64,000 nucleotides of DNA from Ryuthela nishihirai (Eukaryota; Arthropoda; Arachnida; Araneae; Heptathelidae): positions 25,151,001-25,215,000 of the forward strand of contig JAWZYU010000007.1 of NCBI GenBank assembly GCA_038380435.1, given 5' to 3'. The translations under genes and the position numbers were made by a program. Each line of letters starts with the position of its first letter. Within the stretch, counting starts at the first letter, position 1. The notes under the pieces are model-generated. The model made no database searches. It worked only from the letters and a program-made list of their open reading frames with translations, and was not told where the DNA came from. Positions 45,976-56,066 of the stretch are shown here, piece after piece.

Positions 45976-46124
45976 TCAATGATATTCATTTTTAAATGAA
46001 AAGATATATTGAAAGTTAAAGATTTTTTTATATGTTTTTGGCATATCAGACATTTTTGGTTAAATATTTAGCAGATTGTTTGAAATATCAAAAATATACT
46101 TATGCGGAAAACATTAGTTTCATC

Positions 46125-46315
46125 GATGAGTGGGGCTCGAACCCACACCTCCCAATAATATGTCAGGTATGCTAAGTATTAAAATATCACCATCCGTCAT
46201 TTATCCACTAATTTTGAAATTTAAATATTCCGAACCTTATCCTTCATGGCGCCATCTATCGGGAAAGATAACTTTCCAAATTTGCTCAGTATGGAAGTCA
46301 TTCACACTAAAGTGT
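46125..46315 (-). repeat. Inverted-repeat arm 1 with tRNA-like T-arm
   Basis: Contains ATGAGTGGGGCTCGAACCC (tRNA T-arm complement), TTATCCACTAATT and CTTCATGGCGCCATCTATC. Its reverse complement matches 46833-47020 at roughly 75 percent by eye. Confidence 0.6.
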
Positions 46316-46422
46316 TGTTAATGGAATAATCAGTCATACTAAATAATCAGATAACCTGTTGTCAACCATTCTATGTCAACAGTTAATCAGTGTATTTTTA
46401 TTCACTGATTTTTGCATTAAAT

Positions 46423-46818
46423 GGGGCGGGGGGGGGGGCTGGCTCAGTCGGTAGCGCACCAGGCTCCTAATCTGTAGTTCCCAGGTTCGAGTCCCAGCTT
46501 GGTCAGGGTTGAGATTTATCTCCGCAAAATTCCCCGCCCTGCCCACGGTCAGTAGGAGACACCGATGGGCTTGGAAAGGACGCCGTCCGTCGGATGGGAC
46601 GTTAAGCCGTGGTCCCGTATGCGGGAGAGTCATACCCTGTGCACGTTAAAGAGCACGTTGGATGGCCTTGACGGGAGGCTACCATCTGTCTCCCAACAGC
46701 TCTTCCAGTGGGTCCCCTTCCTCAACCTTCTCTGAGCCTTCGGGGTCCATGTGACCTGGTCATTTAGCCCATGGTGTGCAAAAAAGTGCCGCTCAGAGGT
46801 AAAATAATCCAACCCAAA
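46423..46818 (+). repeat. SINE-A with G-run expansion in the head
   Basis: Perfect 11-bp target duplication TTGCATTAAAT (46412-46422 and 46819-46829). The GGGGCGGGGG head has grown to GGGGC followed by about 11 G. It lies between the two arms of the surrounding inverted repeat. Confidence 0.96.
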
Positions 46819-46832
46819 TTGCATTAAATAGC

Positions 46833-47040
46833 ATTTCAGAGTGAGTGACTTCAATCTGAGCAATATCAGAAAGTTACCTTTCTCGATCATAGATGGCGCC
46901 ATGAAGGACTAAGTCGGGAAGATTTAAAAGTCACCCATTAGTGGATAAATTGCCGCGCTGGTGGTAGTTTAGTTGTTTAAACATTTGGCATGTAACTGGG
47001 AGGCATGGGTTCAATATGGCTTGAAATCTTCGCCATTTTT
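46833..47040 (+). repeat. Inverted-repeat arm 2 with tRNA-like end
   Basis: GATAGATGGCGCCATGAAGG-type sequence, TTAGTGGATAAATTG, then a box-A-like TGGTAGTTTAGTTG and box-B-like GGGTTCAATATGG. The tRNA-like part lies 3' of the body, unlike ordinary SINEs. Confidence 0.6.
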
Positions 47041-47044
47041 TAAT

Positions 47045-47600
47045 GAAACGTAAAAATATTCCCCATGATATGTCGCAGGGTTGCAACATCATTTAACCCT
47101 TAATACAGTACATAATGTGTGTAGAATATTATGTAATCTATAAATAGTTTTGAATGACATTTATTTTTGAATTATTTTACTTTTTAATTATTTGATTGTA
47201 TTCACATGCACCCTACTAGTAACATAACTATCGAAACAGACTATCGCAATGATCGGAACGTACCAATTAACACGCATTTTTATGGAAATGCGACACTCGC
47301 TTAGTGCTCTGTTTTGCTGCAATAAAAAAATATTATAATTGAAGCAATATATAATTGAAGCAATAAAAAATAAAGAAGAGTTTTATAACAGCGCTAAGCG
47401 AGGGTTTTCTGTAGAGTCAACTTCCCTACTTCCCCCCCCCCCACCCGTCTCTTTTAGCTTTCTATCTAGGTAAGATGGGACCGGACAGCTGTTCAGAACG
47501 ATCTTATCTAGGTGACCCTGCTCATGGAATTCACTGAATAATTTGCTTCTCAACCTTATGGGGTAAGGAAACAGCTCTTTTTCATTTTAAGGATAAATAA
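47045..47600. other. No recognised features
   Basis: AT-rich, with a C10 tract near 47433 and a short duplication of ATAATTGAAGCAATA near 47334-47365. Confidence 0.4.
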
Positions 47601-47604
47601 GAAA

Positions 47605-48165
47605 TTTATTTTTTATTCTATAGAATTAATTACTATGTACATTTTGTATTCTATAGAATTAATTACTATGTACATTTTGTATTCTATAGAATTAATTACT
47701 ATGTACATTTTGTATTGTATAGAATTAATTACTATGTACATTTTGTATTCTATAGAACCAATTATACATTATTGTTTACATTTTGTACTCTATAGAAGCA
47801 ACATTATATTACTGTTTACATTTCGTACTCTATAGAACAAGTAATATATTACTATTTACATTTTATATTCTGCAGAAAAATAATATATTACTGTTTACTT
47901 CTTGTACTGTACACAACTAACAATATATTACTGTTTACATTTTGTATTCTATAGAACAAATCATACATTATTGCTTACATTTTGTACTCTATAGAACCAA
48001 TAATATATTACTCTTTACATTTCGTACTCTATAGAACAAATAATATATTACTATTTACATTTTGCATTCTACAGAATAAATAATATATTACTGTTTACTT
48101 CTTGTACTGTATAGAACTAACAATATATTACTGTTTACATTTTGTATTCAATAGAACAAATAGCA
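47605..48165. repeat. 33-41-bp minisatellite, about 14 units
   Basis: The left part has four near-identical 33-bp units ending ACATTTTGTATTCTATAGAA. The right part has about ten longer, diverged units (about 40 bp) of the TATATTACTGTTTACATTT type. Confidence 0.92.
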
Positions 48166-48179
48166 TATTACGGCTTTTC

Positions 48180-48540
48180 AATCACAACTTAGTAGAAATT
48201 AGTAATGGATAAAAATATGCGAAATTCGGAAAATGAAAAACTTCATTTTCTCGGAAAACGAGCATCCGATATTCGCCAGAGGCGAACTTCTTATTAGTTA
48301 CGGTGAAGTTAGTTGCAGTGAAATGTCGATATAAAGAACGCCAGAATGATGACATATTCAGTATAACTAATTTTTTCCGATCCTGACAAATTTACGATTT
48401 TATGTTTATGCAAATCTGTTTCATTTCTTCTTTTTCTTGTAGTCCGCTAACAGGATCAACACTAATAAACTTATTTAATTTCCCCCGACTCACAAAATTA
48501 AAAAGTTTCTTCTTTTTTTACTGTACTGCACAGACAAAAA
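48180..48540. other. No recognised features
   Basis: AT-rich. No ORF or repeat seen. Confidence 0.4.
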
Positions 48541-48815
48541 ACAAACTACGCTTTTCTTCAAACTCCAATTCCTCTTAATTGCAACAACTTATTCTTTGGT
48601 TTTGCCATGAGTGGGATTCGAACCCACGTCTCCAGGAAACATGCCTGTTATCCTGTGATTATTTACTACTAACTTATTCTTTATTTTTGAAGTTAAGTTC
48701 GTTCGAAGTAGTTGGTGACGTAATTCTCACGCTGTAGTTCACTCGAGCATGAAAACACTACATCACATGACGGTTCATTCTAGCACGTTTATCTGCCGTA
48801 ACAATACTAGCGTAT
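48541..48815 (-). mobile_element. LTR fragment, inverted
   Basis: Its reverse complement starts TTGTTACGGCAGATAAACGTGC and includes CTACAGCGTGAG, TACGTCACCAACTAC and AGAGGAATTGGAGT, matching the first 200 bp of the LTR at 18053. A 73-bp insert with a target duplication interrupts it (48598-48670). It faces the LTR at 48870 head to head. Confidence 0.7.
48598..48670 (-). repeat. Retroposed tRNA-like sequence
   Basis: A 73-bp insert flanked by a perfect 12-bp duplication AACTTATTCTTT (48586-48597 and 48671-48682). On the minus strand its 3' half has a perfect T-arm (GTGGGTTCGAATCCCAC) followed by TCATGGCA. The 5' half cannot pair with that acceptor strand, so it is a pseudo-tRNA or a tiny SINE, not a functional gene. 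Confidence 0.7.
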
Positions 48816-48869
48816 GTAATACCTATAAACTAAAATATATTACTTCTGTTTCCATTTTGTTGAGTATAT

Positions 48870-50331
48870 TGTTACGACATATGAACGTGCAACAACGAGA
48901 CCATGATGTGATATGTCATTTGTGAAGCTCGCCTGTGGTACAGTGGCTCAAAAAATATCCGAACACTATGGTTGATTACAGAATTCAGAAAAAATATCCG
49001 GCAACGATTTTTTTTAGAAATTAGTGATCTGGCAACCTTCGTGTCACGTGATTACAGAATTCAGGAAAAATATCTGGAGCATGTACAGCAACTGTACACG
49101 CTCCAGTTTGCTGTGAACGGTAACTGCACACGCTTAATATTTCCCTGAGTGAGCCCATACGATCCAGGTCTTTGTGAGCTCACACGATCCAATGTGCTGT
49201 GAACATTTACCGCAACCGCTCCAGTTTGCTGTGAACGGTAACTGCACACGCTCAATATTTCCGTGAGTGAGCCCACACGATCTAGTATCAAAATAATATG
49301 ACCACCTACAGTCGCTCAAAAAAATATCCGAACACTATGGTTGATTACAGAATTTAGAAAAAATATCTGGCAGCGATTTATTTAGAAATTAGTGATCTGG
49401 CAACTATTTATTTAGAAATTTGGCAACCTTCGTGTCACGTGACACGAAGGTTGCCAGCACTAATTGATCCATCACTAATTGAGCCATCATGTTTACAATT
49501 TCAGAGGAAGTGCTCAAAGTTCTTTCCATCCGCAGCAACACATGTCACGTGACACGAAGGTTGCCAGATCACTAATGCCTAAAAAAACATTGCCAGATAT
49601 TTTTCCTGAATTCTGTAATCAACCATAGTGTTCGGATATTTTTTTGAGCGACTGTATAGCGTGATACTAGTCATTAACCATTTGAAACGGAGAGACTCGA
49701 AAATAATAACGGTGTGTTTTTTTAAGGAGAGATTTGTGAAGAACTAAATGGATTTTAATCTGTGAAGTTAGTTTAAAGAAGAGTTTTTATTGCAGTGTGC
49801 GAGACTCGTGAAAATCGTTTTGTAAATTATAAAGTAAATCACGAAAAAGTTATTGGAAATAGTTGACAGATTATTGTGTAGGAAAATGTGAGTTATTAGT
49901 TTCTACAGATTCGAGTTACCTTTTACCTTGAAGAAACCCATTTCAAACGATAATAATGTGTCGTAAAATCTTCTTGTAGAAAAATCAAAGAGGCTTAGTG
50001 TCAATAAGGATTAAAGATAAAATACCGGAATTGGAAATCTATACGATAGGTTTATTTTCAAAGATGATTGTGTCGCTTTTTAAATGGTAATTAATAATCG
50101 TTTTATGTTTTTGAATAAAATCTGTTAGATTTGTAGTACGACTGTTTCAAGTGTGGTAGAAATTGCTAAACATTCTTTCAGGTTTAATTTCATGAAATAT
50201 ATTTGTGATTGGTTTGAATTATTATATTTTTGTACTGTTTGCCTAAGTAATTAAATTAGTTTATTTATAATTTTATTTGGTAAGCATTCTTTTGAACTCA
50301 CGCTCAGTTTTCATCCATTAAATTTATAACA
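48870..50331 (+). mobile_element. Solo LTR interrupted by a composite MITE
   Basis: Starts TGTTACGACATATGAACGTGC and ends CATCCATTAAATTTATAACA, so it has TG..CA termini. ATAT sits on both sides, but this AT-rich context makes the target duplication weak. Removing the 714-bp MITE leaves about 746 bp, close to the 763-bp relative at 18053. The middle is strongly diverged from that copy. Confidence 0.75.
48941..49654. mobile_element. Composite mariner-type MITE with captured transposase fragment
   Basis: Outer ends CAGTGGCTCAAAAAATATCC and TTTTTTGAGCGACTG. The TA of the LTR (GGTA..TATAGCG; AACTACAGCG in the 18053 LTR) is duplicated. An internal CAGTCGCTC end at 49311 shows two units in tandem, as at 36672-37183. 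The second unit's palindrome centre is expanded: it has two TGTCACGTGACACG centres (near 49431-49452 and 49543-49556) with a 62-bp foreign segment between them. Confidence 0.88.
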
Positions 50332-50499
50332 ATATATATATACAGGGTGATTCAAAAGGTCTTAGACAAGCTGTAAAGGTAGGTCAGGAATACAAAAACA
50401 AACCATTTTTAAATAGGAACATGTAGTCGCAAACGCCACCCAAGTGTGCTAGAGGTACAGGAAAAATCAAAAATAAAGGAGTACAGGTAAGGTATAACA

Positions 50500-52110
50500 A
50501 CATGTTTATTAGCCGTCGTGTTTACAATTTCAGAGAAAGTGCTCAAAATTCTTTCCATCCGCAGCAACACATGCCTCGCAACGTCGACACATGAATCGGC
50601 GAACGTGTTCAAAAATACCAGGCCTCTCGCGGACACGTGCTGCTGCCTCAACGACTCTTGTGACGAGGTCAGCGTCAGAGGTTACGGGGATTTCGTACAC
50701 AAGGCCTTTGAGGTAACCCCAGAGGAAGAAATCAATGGGGGACAAGTCGGGTGATCTTGGTGGCCAAGTGACATGTTCGCCCTAGCCAATCCATCGTGCA
50801 GGAAAGGTGCTGTTGAGATACTCGCGCACTACCAAGCTGAAATATACGGGCGCCCCGTCGTGCTGAAACCACATGCGTCGGCGCACAGATACAACGAAAT
50901 AATGCGTGACAATCCCTGTGCACCGCAGTACTGTGACTGCATATCACCTTGAGGGAGTTGCCACTGAAACCACCATCTTCTAACTAGGTTCCTGCCTGTT
51001 AGATCTTGCCTTCATTTTGTCTGCCTTACTGCGGGAGAAGACCTCGTGAAGAGAAAAACACTGCTCGGGTTTTTTAGCCTGTCTGTTGATCTAATCATTG
51101 AGGTGCAGTGAGAGTGGGATCTTTTGATATTTTTAAAATAGAGCCTAGGAATATGCCCATCACTCACTGGATTTTGTCCAAATATCAGCCAATTATAAAA
51201 GATGGTAATTTTAGAATTTTGGAGCCAAACTTTTAAAAATTCCTATCTTTTAGAGTCCATCGGGGCAGAGTCACACAGGCTGTCCCGCCGATGAGCCACA
51301 CCTAATCGGGTCCCCAGTCCTTTCAGCATGACCCTCAACTTCGGCCCCTCCATAATGCCGATTGAAGGCCCCCAGCGAAGCGGACGCCACCCACTTCGGG
51401 GCAGGAACATCATGCAGTAGTCCCGGCAAAACCTCCTCCAGGAATGTATGGTAACTACGCCCATCTAGTCGTGATGGAAGAAGGCATGGCCCAAGCAAAC
51501 AGTCTCCAACAATGCCCACCCAAACATTTATGGTGAATCGGTGTTGCGCAGCACAGGGGCGTGTAGCTCGCGGCTTGTCATGTGCCCAAACATGCAAATT
51601 AGGAACAGTAATAACACCCTCACGTGAGAAGACACCTTCATTGGTGAAGAGAACCAACTCTGAAAATTCCGGCTGTACGACACATTTTTGCAAAAACCAA
51701 CGTGCGAATTCCAGATGCGGGTGGTCATCTCCTTCTTCCAATGATTGAACCCGTTGCATGTGAAAAGGGTGTAACAACTCCTCGTGTAACACTCGCCACA
51801 CGCTGCTTTGAGGCACACGAATGTGATGCGAAATAGCTCGTGTACTTGTACTTGTATTGCGTTCAATTTCATGTAAGACCGCTTCATCCATGACAGGTGT
51901 GCATGCCGTTCAGTCCCGACCACAATGGCTGTTTACTTCGAAGTTTCCAGTTTCACACAATCTGTGGTGCAAACGCGCAAATGTTTGATGATGGGCCACG
52001 CGTCTGTTTGGGAACCGTTCACGATACAATCACACCGCAGCTCACCCGTTTCCATTCACTGCCCCATAAGCTAAAGTGCACATCTGCCATCTCAGTATTA
52101 CTGTAACGAT
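50500..52110 (-). pseudogene. Broken DDE transposase (Tc1/mariner superfamily)
   Basis: The middle part (51891-51420) reads MDEAVLHEIERNTSTSTRAI (helix-turn-helix region), VPQSSVWRVLHEELLHPF, FTNEGVFSREGVITVPN and NVWVGIVGDCLLGPCLLPSRL..YHTFLEEVLPGLLHDVPAP. The expected catalytic segment continues only after an insertion: RRRMWFQHDGAPVYFS, then SPDLSPIDFFLWGYLKGL (second catalytic Asp) and EHVRRFMCRRCEACV at 50895-50530. An in-frame stop and the insertion abolish the product. The first catalytic Asp (the usual FTDE-type motif) reads FTNEG, another inactivating change. Confidence 0.85.
50900..51410. other. About 510-bp unidentified insertion in the transposase gene
   Basis: Sequence between the VPAP codons (about 51410) and the RRRMWF codons (about 50895) has no match to the transposase. 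Its right third (51243-51405) is GC-rich (TCGGGGCAGAGTC, CCACACCTAATCGGG, CAACTTCGGCCCC); its left part is AT-rich. No TIR and no clear target duplication found. Exact ends are uncertain by tens of bases. Confidence 0.6.
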
Positions 52111-52301
52111 GCATCCTATTCCCGCAAAGTCAACGACACGAATAATGATACTCGCGCTGTCCAACTCAATTTGTGGCAAATAACGCCCTCTAGCACACTC
52201 GGGCGGCGTTTGTGGCTATATGTTCCTGTGTAAAAATGGTTTGTTTCTGTATTCCTGACCTAACTTTACAGTTTGTCTAAGACCTTTTGAATCACCCTGT
52301 A

Positions 52302-52440
52302 TAATGGAACCTAATGCTTTAATACGATACATTAATTATAAAACATTGCACAGTTTCGTTACAAGAATGGCAAACTGAAACAAAGCTAATATTACTGAAT
52401 AAGTTAACCGTGAGTTGTTAACAACACATGTGACAACGTG
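52302..52440. other. AT-rich flank
   Basis: No recognised features. Confidence 0.4.
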
Positions 52441-52444
52441 GTAA

Positions 52445-52680
52445 TTAGGGAGAATCATAAAATACCTTATCAACGCGAAACCGTTGTAAACCATTTAACA
52501 GCGATGAGTCCGACGAAGGAAATTCTTGTCCGAAATGTTTCGCTTTCGCTATAAAAGTGCCTAAATATAGAATTAACCTACTGATTCCAAGAGACACACT
52601 CAGACAGAGATATCTCTGTCTGTGCAAGTATACGATTAAATTAAAAGATGAAGGATAATTTGTTTTCTCCACAGAAGTTG
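52445..52680 (-). pseudogene. CENP-B-type helix-turn-helix fragment (Tigger/pogo transposase)
   Basis: The minus-strand frame ends FIAKAKHFGQEFPSSDSSLLNGLQRFRVDK. The KAK.FG..F and NG.LQRFR pattern is that of the second DNA-binding helix-turn-helix in CENP-B/Tigger/jerky proteins (usually NGWLQRFR). Only this domain is visible, no DDE domain follows, and the conserved Trp is missing. Confidence 0.55.
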
Positions 52681-52689
52681 TTGAAAATG

Positions 52690-53030
52690 TCTAGGAAAGT
52701 TAGCAGTAGTTGCTGCATTTAGAGTATGCGATGAATAGCGTCGCTTCTCGAAAGGGAAAATTGCTGTTCAATGATGGTGAAGTGTACTCAATGGCAGGGA
52801 TATATCATTAGTTTCATTGCTTGGCAAAGAGAAATAAAATCTTTGATTCCTCTTGACATTTCGGTATTTAAAGTATAGGGATTTATTTACAATTACAAAT
52901 ATTCATATATACAACTGTAAACGTAATGTGCAGAAATATGTGAGATAACAAGAGTAATAAATATCAAATTAAAAGAACTCAATACAATAAACATGCTAAT
53001 AATGAAACTGCGTGCAAGGCAGAAAGAACT
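52690..53030. other. No recognised features
   Basis: AT-rich sequence. Confidence 0.4.
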
Positions 53031-53034
53031 ACAG

Positions 53035-53470
53035 TGGCTCTATAACTTCTAAAATAAGTTGTTGAGAATGTGGAAATAGATAAAGATCTCAATTAAATAT
53101 ATCAATATCTCGATTTTCAACAATATCCGTCCAGTATTTAATGAGTTTCCGAAGTTTGAATATTTAATAACAGTAATGACAGTCTTAAGAGATTCACAAA
53201 AACGGATGAACAGTGAAATAATTATTTACACAAACTTTTAAAAATACACACTTATTTTATTAAATACTTCAATACAATACTTATTATTAAGTTTTAATTA
53301 ACTTCTGAAGTCAATTATTGTGCCTGGCATTGTTATCGCAAAATATTCAGACTTTCTTAACTCATTAAATACTGAACGAATATTGTTGATAATCGAGATA
53401 TTTAAATAGTTGGTTGAGATCTTCATCTGTTATCACATTTTTCAAAAAAAAATTAGAAGTTAGAAAACTT
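53035..53470. mobile_element. MITE E copy 2, ends eroded
   Basis: Follows the 28614 element through TCTATAACTTCT, ATAAAGATCTCAATT, ATCTCGATTTTCAACAATAT, AAGTTTGAATATTTAA and the reciprocal right half. The outermost CACTGG ends are missing. No SINE is inserted, so it shows the ancestral arrangement. Confidence 0.8.
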
Positions 53471-53479
53471 CGACATGAG

Positions 53480-53880
53480 CTTTCACTCGCATATAGACTC
53501 ACATTTCTCACTAAAAAAAAAATACTATCAAAATAATACTTCATGCAACCGAAATTTAATTAGCAATGTGTAATTGAAAAAACAAATTTAAAATTAATCA
53601 AATAAAATTTTTACATTACTATTTGTTCTCCAAAGTTTTTCTCAAGAACATATCATCCCAAAGTTGCAAAACCAGATCCCCTAGAATAGAATTAAAATAT
53701 CTTCTAGCCAAAGAATGTAATGCATCTCATTTAATGATGTAGGAGCCACAATATCGTTTAACATCGAGTTGATAATTTCGTATTTTTTCAAATTTTTTGT
53801 TAACCCCAATTTTTTTTATATGGTTGGGAAACACATAATTTAAGCACAGCAAGAAACACGTGGTCACGGCTTAAGAAAAC
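53480..53880. other. AT-rich sequence
   Basis: No recognised features. Confidence 0.4.
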
Positions 53881-53882
53881 GC

Positions 53883-53937
53883 AAAAAAAAAAAACGGTAG
53901 TTGAAACACGCAATTGCATGTTTCAGCTACCGTTTTT
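53883..53937. repeat. Hairpin with A/T-tract base
   Basis: AAAAAAAACGGTAGTTGAAAC and GTTTCAGCTACCGTTTTTTTT pair with one mismatch around ACGCAATTGCAT. Confidence 0.85.
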
Positions 53938-53939
53938 TT

Positions 53940-54080
53940 TGGCCCTGCCCCAAAGTGATCATATTTTCGTAACTTCATCATTATCCTGATAAGCTAATTT
54001 TGCGCATATTTCAATGGTTTTATGTGCTACATACAAACACCGCCAACTATTCGTTTTTTTTTCTTTGGGTGTGGGTTGTT
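53940..54080. other. Spacer
   Basis: No recognised features. Confidence 0.4.
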
Positions 54081-54084
54081 CCAC

Positions 54085-54455
54085 AATAGGGTGAGGGTTG
54101 ATTTACTTGGCAGCCCGCCAAGCTCATATTCGGAAGTTCCCCAGGTTTTAGTCCCTCTGTGCTTCAATCCTCACTCTGTCCTCGCTAAGAAAGAGGACAC
54201 CGATGGTCCTGGGAATTCACCTTCTACCCGAAAATCCGGTTCTTAATCCGTGACCCCGTGTTCAGATGAGCCGTACCTGTGTATGTTAAAGAGCACATTG
54301 GATGGCCTTAACGTGAGACTTTCATCTGTCTCTTAACAGCTGTCATGTCTCTTCCCCCAAAATTTCTGATCTTTTGTTGCCTGCTACCTGTTAATTTTGT
54401 TCATTGCGTGTAAAAAGTGATTCTCAGAGGTGAAAAAACCTAACCGAAACAAATC
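54085..54455 (+). repeat. SINE-A, old full-length copy
   Basis: Order of blocks is kept (GGACACCGATGG, CCGTGACCCCGTG, GTTAAAGAGCACATTGGATGG, CTCTTAACAGCTG, CTCAGAGGTGAAAAAACC) with heavy substitution throughout, including boxes A and B. Confidence 0.75.
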
Positions 54456-54694
54456 TATGATAGATCTTCAACGTTTTCATGGACCCATTTTTATTTTAAG
54501 AAAATAAGCATTTGTGTAAAAATAGTATACCTAAAGTTCGAATTTGAACTAGATATGTTTGATGGAGGCGAAACAATCGGTCAAGTGCGATAAAATATCA
54601 GTTAATAAATAAACAGAATTTGCTTTATACTTTTGCTAATGAATAAATTTATTTTATATCAATGCGAGTGATCAATAATCACCTTTGGCGCCTC

Positions 54695-54790
54695 TTATTT
54701 CTCAGCCGTAAACAGACCCTTATTTGACCTTGAACACGACAGAGGAATTGAAGTTTCTTAAAGGTTTCAGAGATCTACCATCGGAATAGG
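54695..54790. repeat. Repeat G fragment interrupted by an LTR
   Basis: TTATTTGACCTTGAAC, GAAGTTTCTTAAAGG and TCAGAGATCTACCATCGG fit the repeat G order. The match stops at the LTR. Confidence 0.45.
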
Positions 54791-55741
54791 TGTCGTGCCC
54801 TCAGGAATTGATCCTGCGGACACGACTTGGGCTAAAAGGTCCTTGAATATGTTTTTCTCGAAGTGTGAACAAAGACCTGGTTAGTCATCGCGGTTCCAAG
54901 AACTTACCAGTTCAACTGGATGACACCAGTGTCCGGCATCGCCCCAGGAGCCAAGAACTTCCGGACCCAGAGTTCGGACCCGCCACCAAAGAGGCCGAAT
55001 AGGCGGAGCGATGCCCCCGACGTCCAATGGCAAGCGCCCGCGTCAGCTTACGACGCTGACCACCGCTAGAGGTCGGTGTGGAGAGAAGCGGCAATTTTGA
55101 ACTGCTCAAGAGTAGAGAAAGGACTTGTCTCCAGGTGTTTGGACAGCGAAGACGTCTTTTCTTGGCCGGGAATCGGCAAGGTTTTAATCTACCTAGTTAG
55201 TTAGAACTGTTTTAATTTTTCGTCTAGCTATACCTAGGCGATGGGCCTTCAACGGACAGTGCTGATCTTCGCAACAAAGGCTCCTGCAGCGACCACCTCA
55301 TCCAACAGGTAGGGTCACCCTCATTCATAAATCTGGTATCCCTTTCCACAAAGTCTGCTAACCGCCACTGTGTTCTGGGGAATAGCCCCGTACTTGGACT
55401 TTAGAGCTGGTAGCTCAGCCACATGAAAAGACTTTCGCTTAAACGGTTTGGCGTCTAATTGTAAAGGCGGTCATCGCCTGAGAACTAGTAAGTTCGGCTG
55501 TATTCCCCGAAGGGAACTCCTGGTCCTGAAGTTTATTTTTCGCAATGTACTAGAAATAAATTATGTTTAAATGGTAATATCTGACTACTCCCTGTCTTTT
55601 CCAAGATTGAGTCACGTTTGGGTTATTGCAGAGGTTTCCTTCTCGAAAGTCTGCACAAGTAACAGCACGGCCAAAATAGAACGGGAGGGAGTCAGAAATT
55701 TAATGACGGACCGCCCTCATAAGAAAGGGGGGTTCACGTCA
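54791..55741 (+). mobile_element. Solo LTR, GC-rich, 951 bp
   Basis: Starts TGTCGTGCCCTC and ends GGTTCACGTCA, flanked by a perfect 4-bp duplication TAGG (54787-54790 and 55742-55745), typical of Gypsy-type insertion. It is clearly GC-richer than the surrounding DNA. An AATAAA at about 55554 could be its polyadenylation signal. No internal region remains. Confidence 0.85.
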
Positions 55742-55749
55742 TAGGGACG

Positions 55750-56060
55750 TTTCAAGAATTCTTTTGGTCCCCGACGTATTTGGAAAAGTAGCATTGTTCC
55801 TCTTTTTTACGTTATAATAATATGGAGATTTATTATCAGAAACAAACTTTAATTTTAAGCAAATTTACATTGTACAGTGTGGTTATAATTAAACTGACAA
55901 CACTAAGAGCGATGTAGAGAAGGATCTCCTCTACGGATCACAGCGAAAAGTGGTGGATACTTTAATTAGAACCTGGGGTAGAGAATTTGGGAATAAAATA
56001 ATTTAGTGTTAGTGCCACCAGGTGGCGTGGGTGCGCTAAAATCCTGGTAGAACATGCTAA
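55750..56060. other. Sequence with one lone transposon-like end
   Basis: CAGTGTGGTTATAATTAAACTGAC at 55875 is similar to Tc1-type termini. No partner end was found. Confidence 0.35.
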
Positions 56061-56066
56061 TATCTC

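Larger units (their letters stand above)
50343..52299 (-). mobile_element. Mariner-superfamily transposon with about 118-bp TIRs
   Basis: The left end CAGGGTGATTCAAAAGGTC and right end GACCTTTTGAATCACCCTG lie beside TA. Complementarity continues through CTAAGAC, TAGGTCAGGAATAC and ACCATTTTT to CTCTAGCACACT, about 118 bp. Inside is one broken transposase gene on the minus strand. About 510 bp of unrelated sequence sits inside the gene. Confidence 0.88.
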
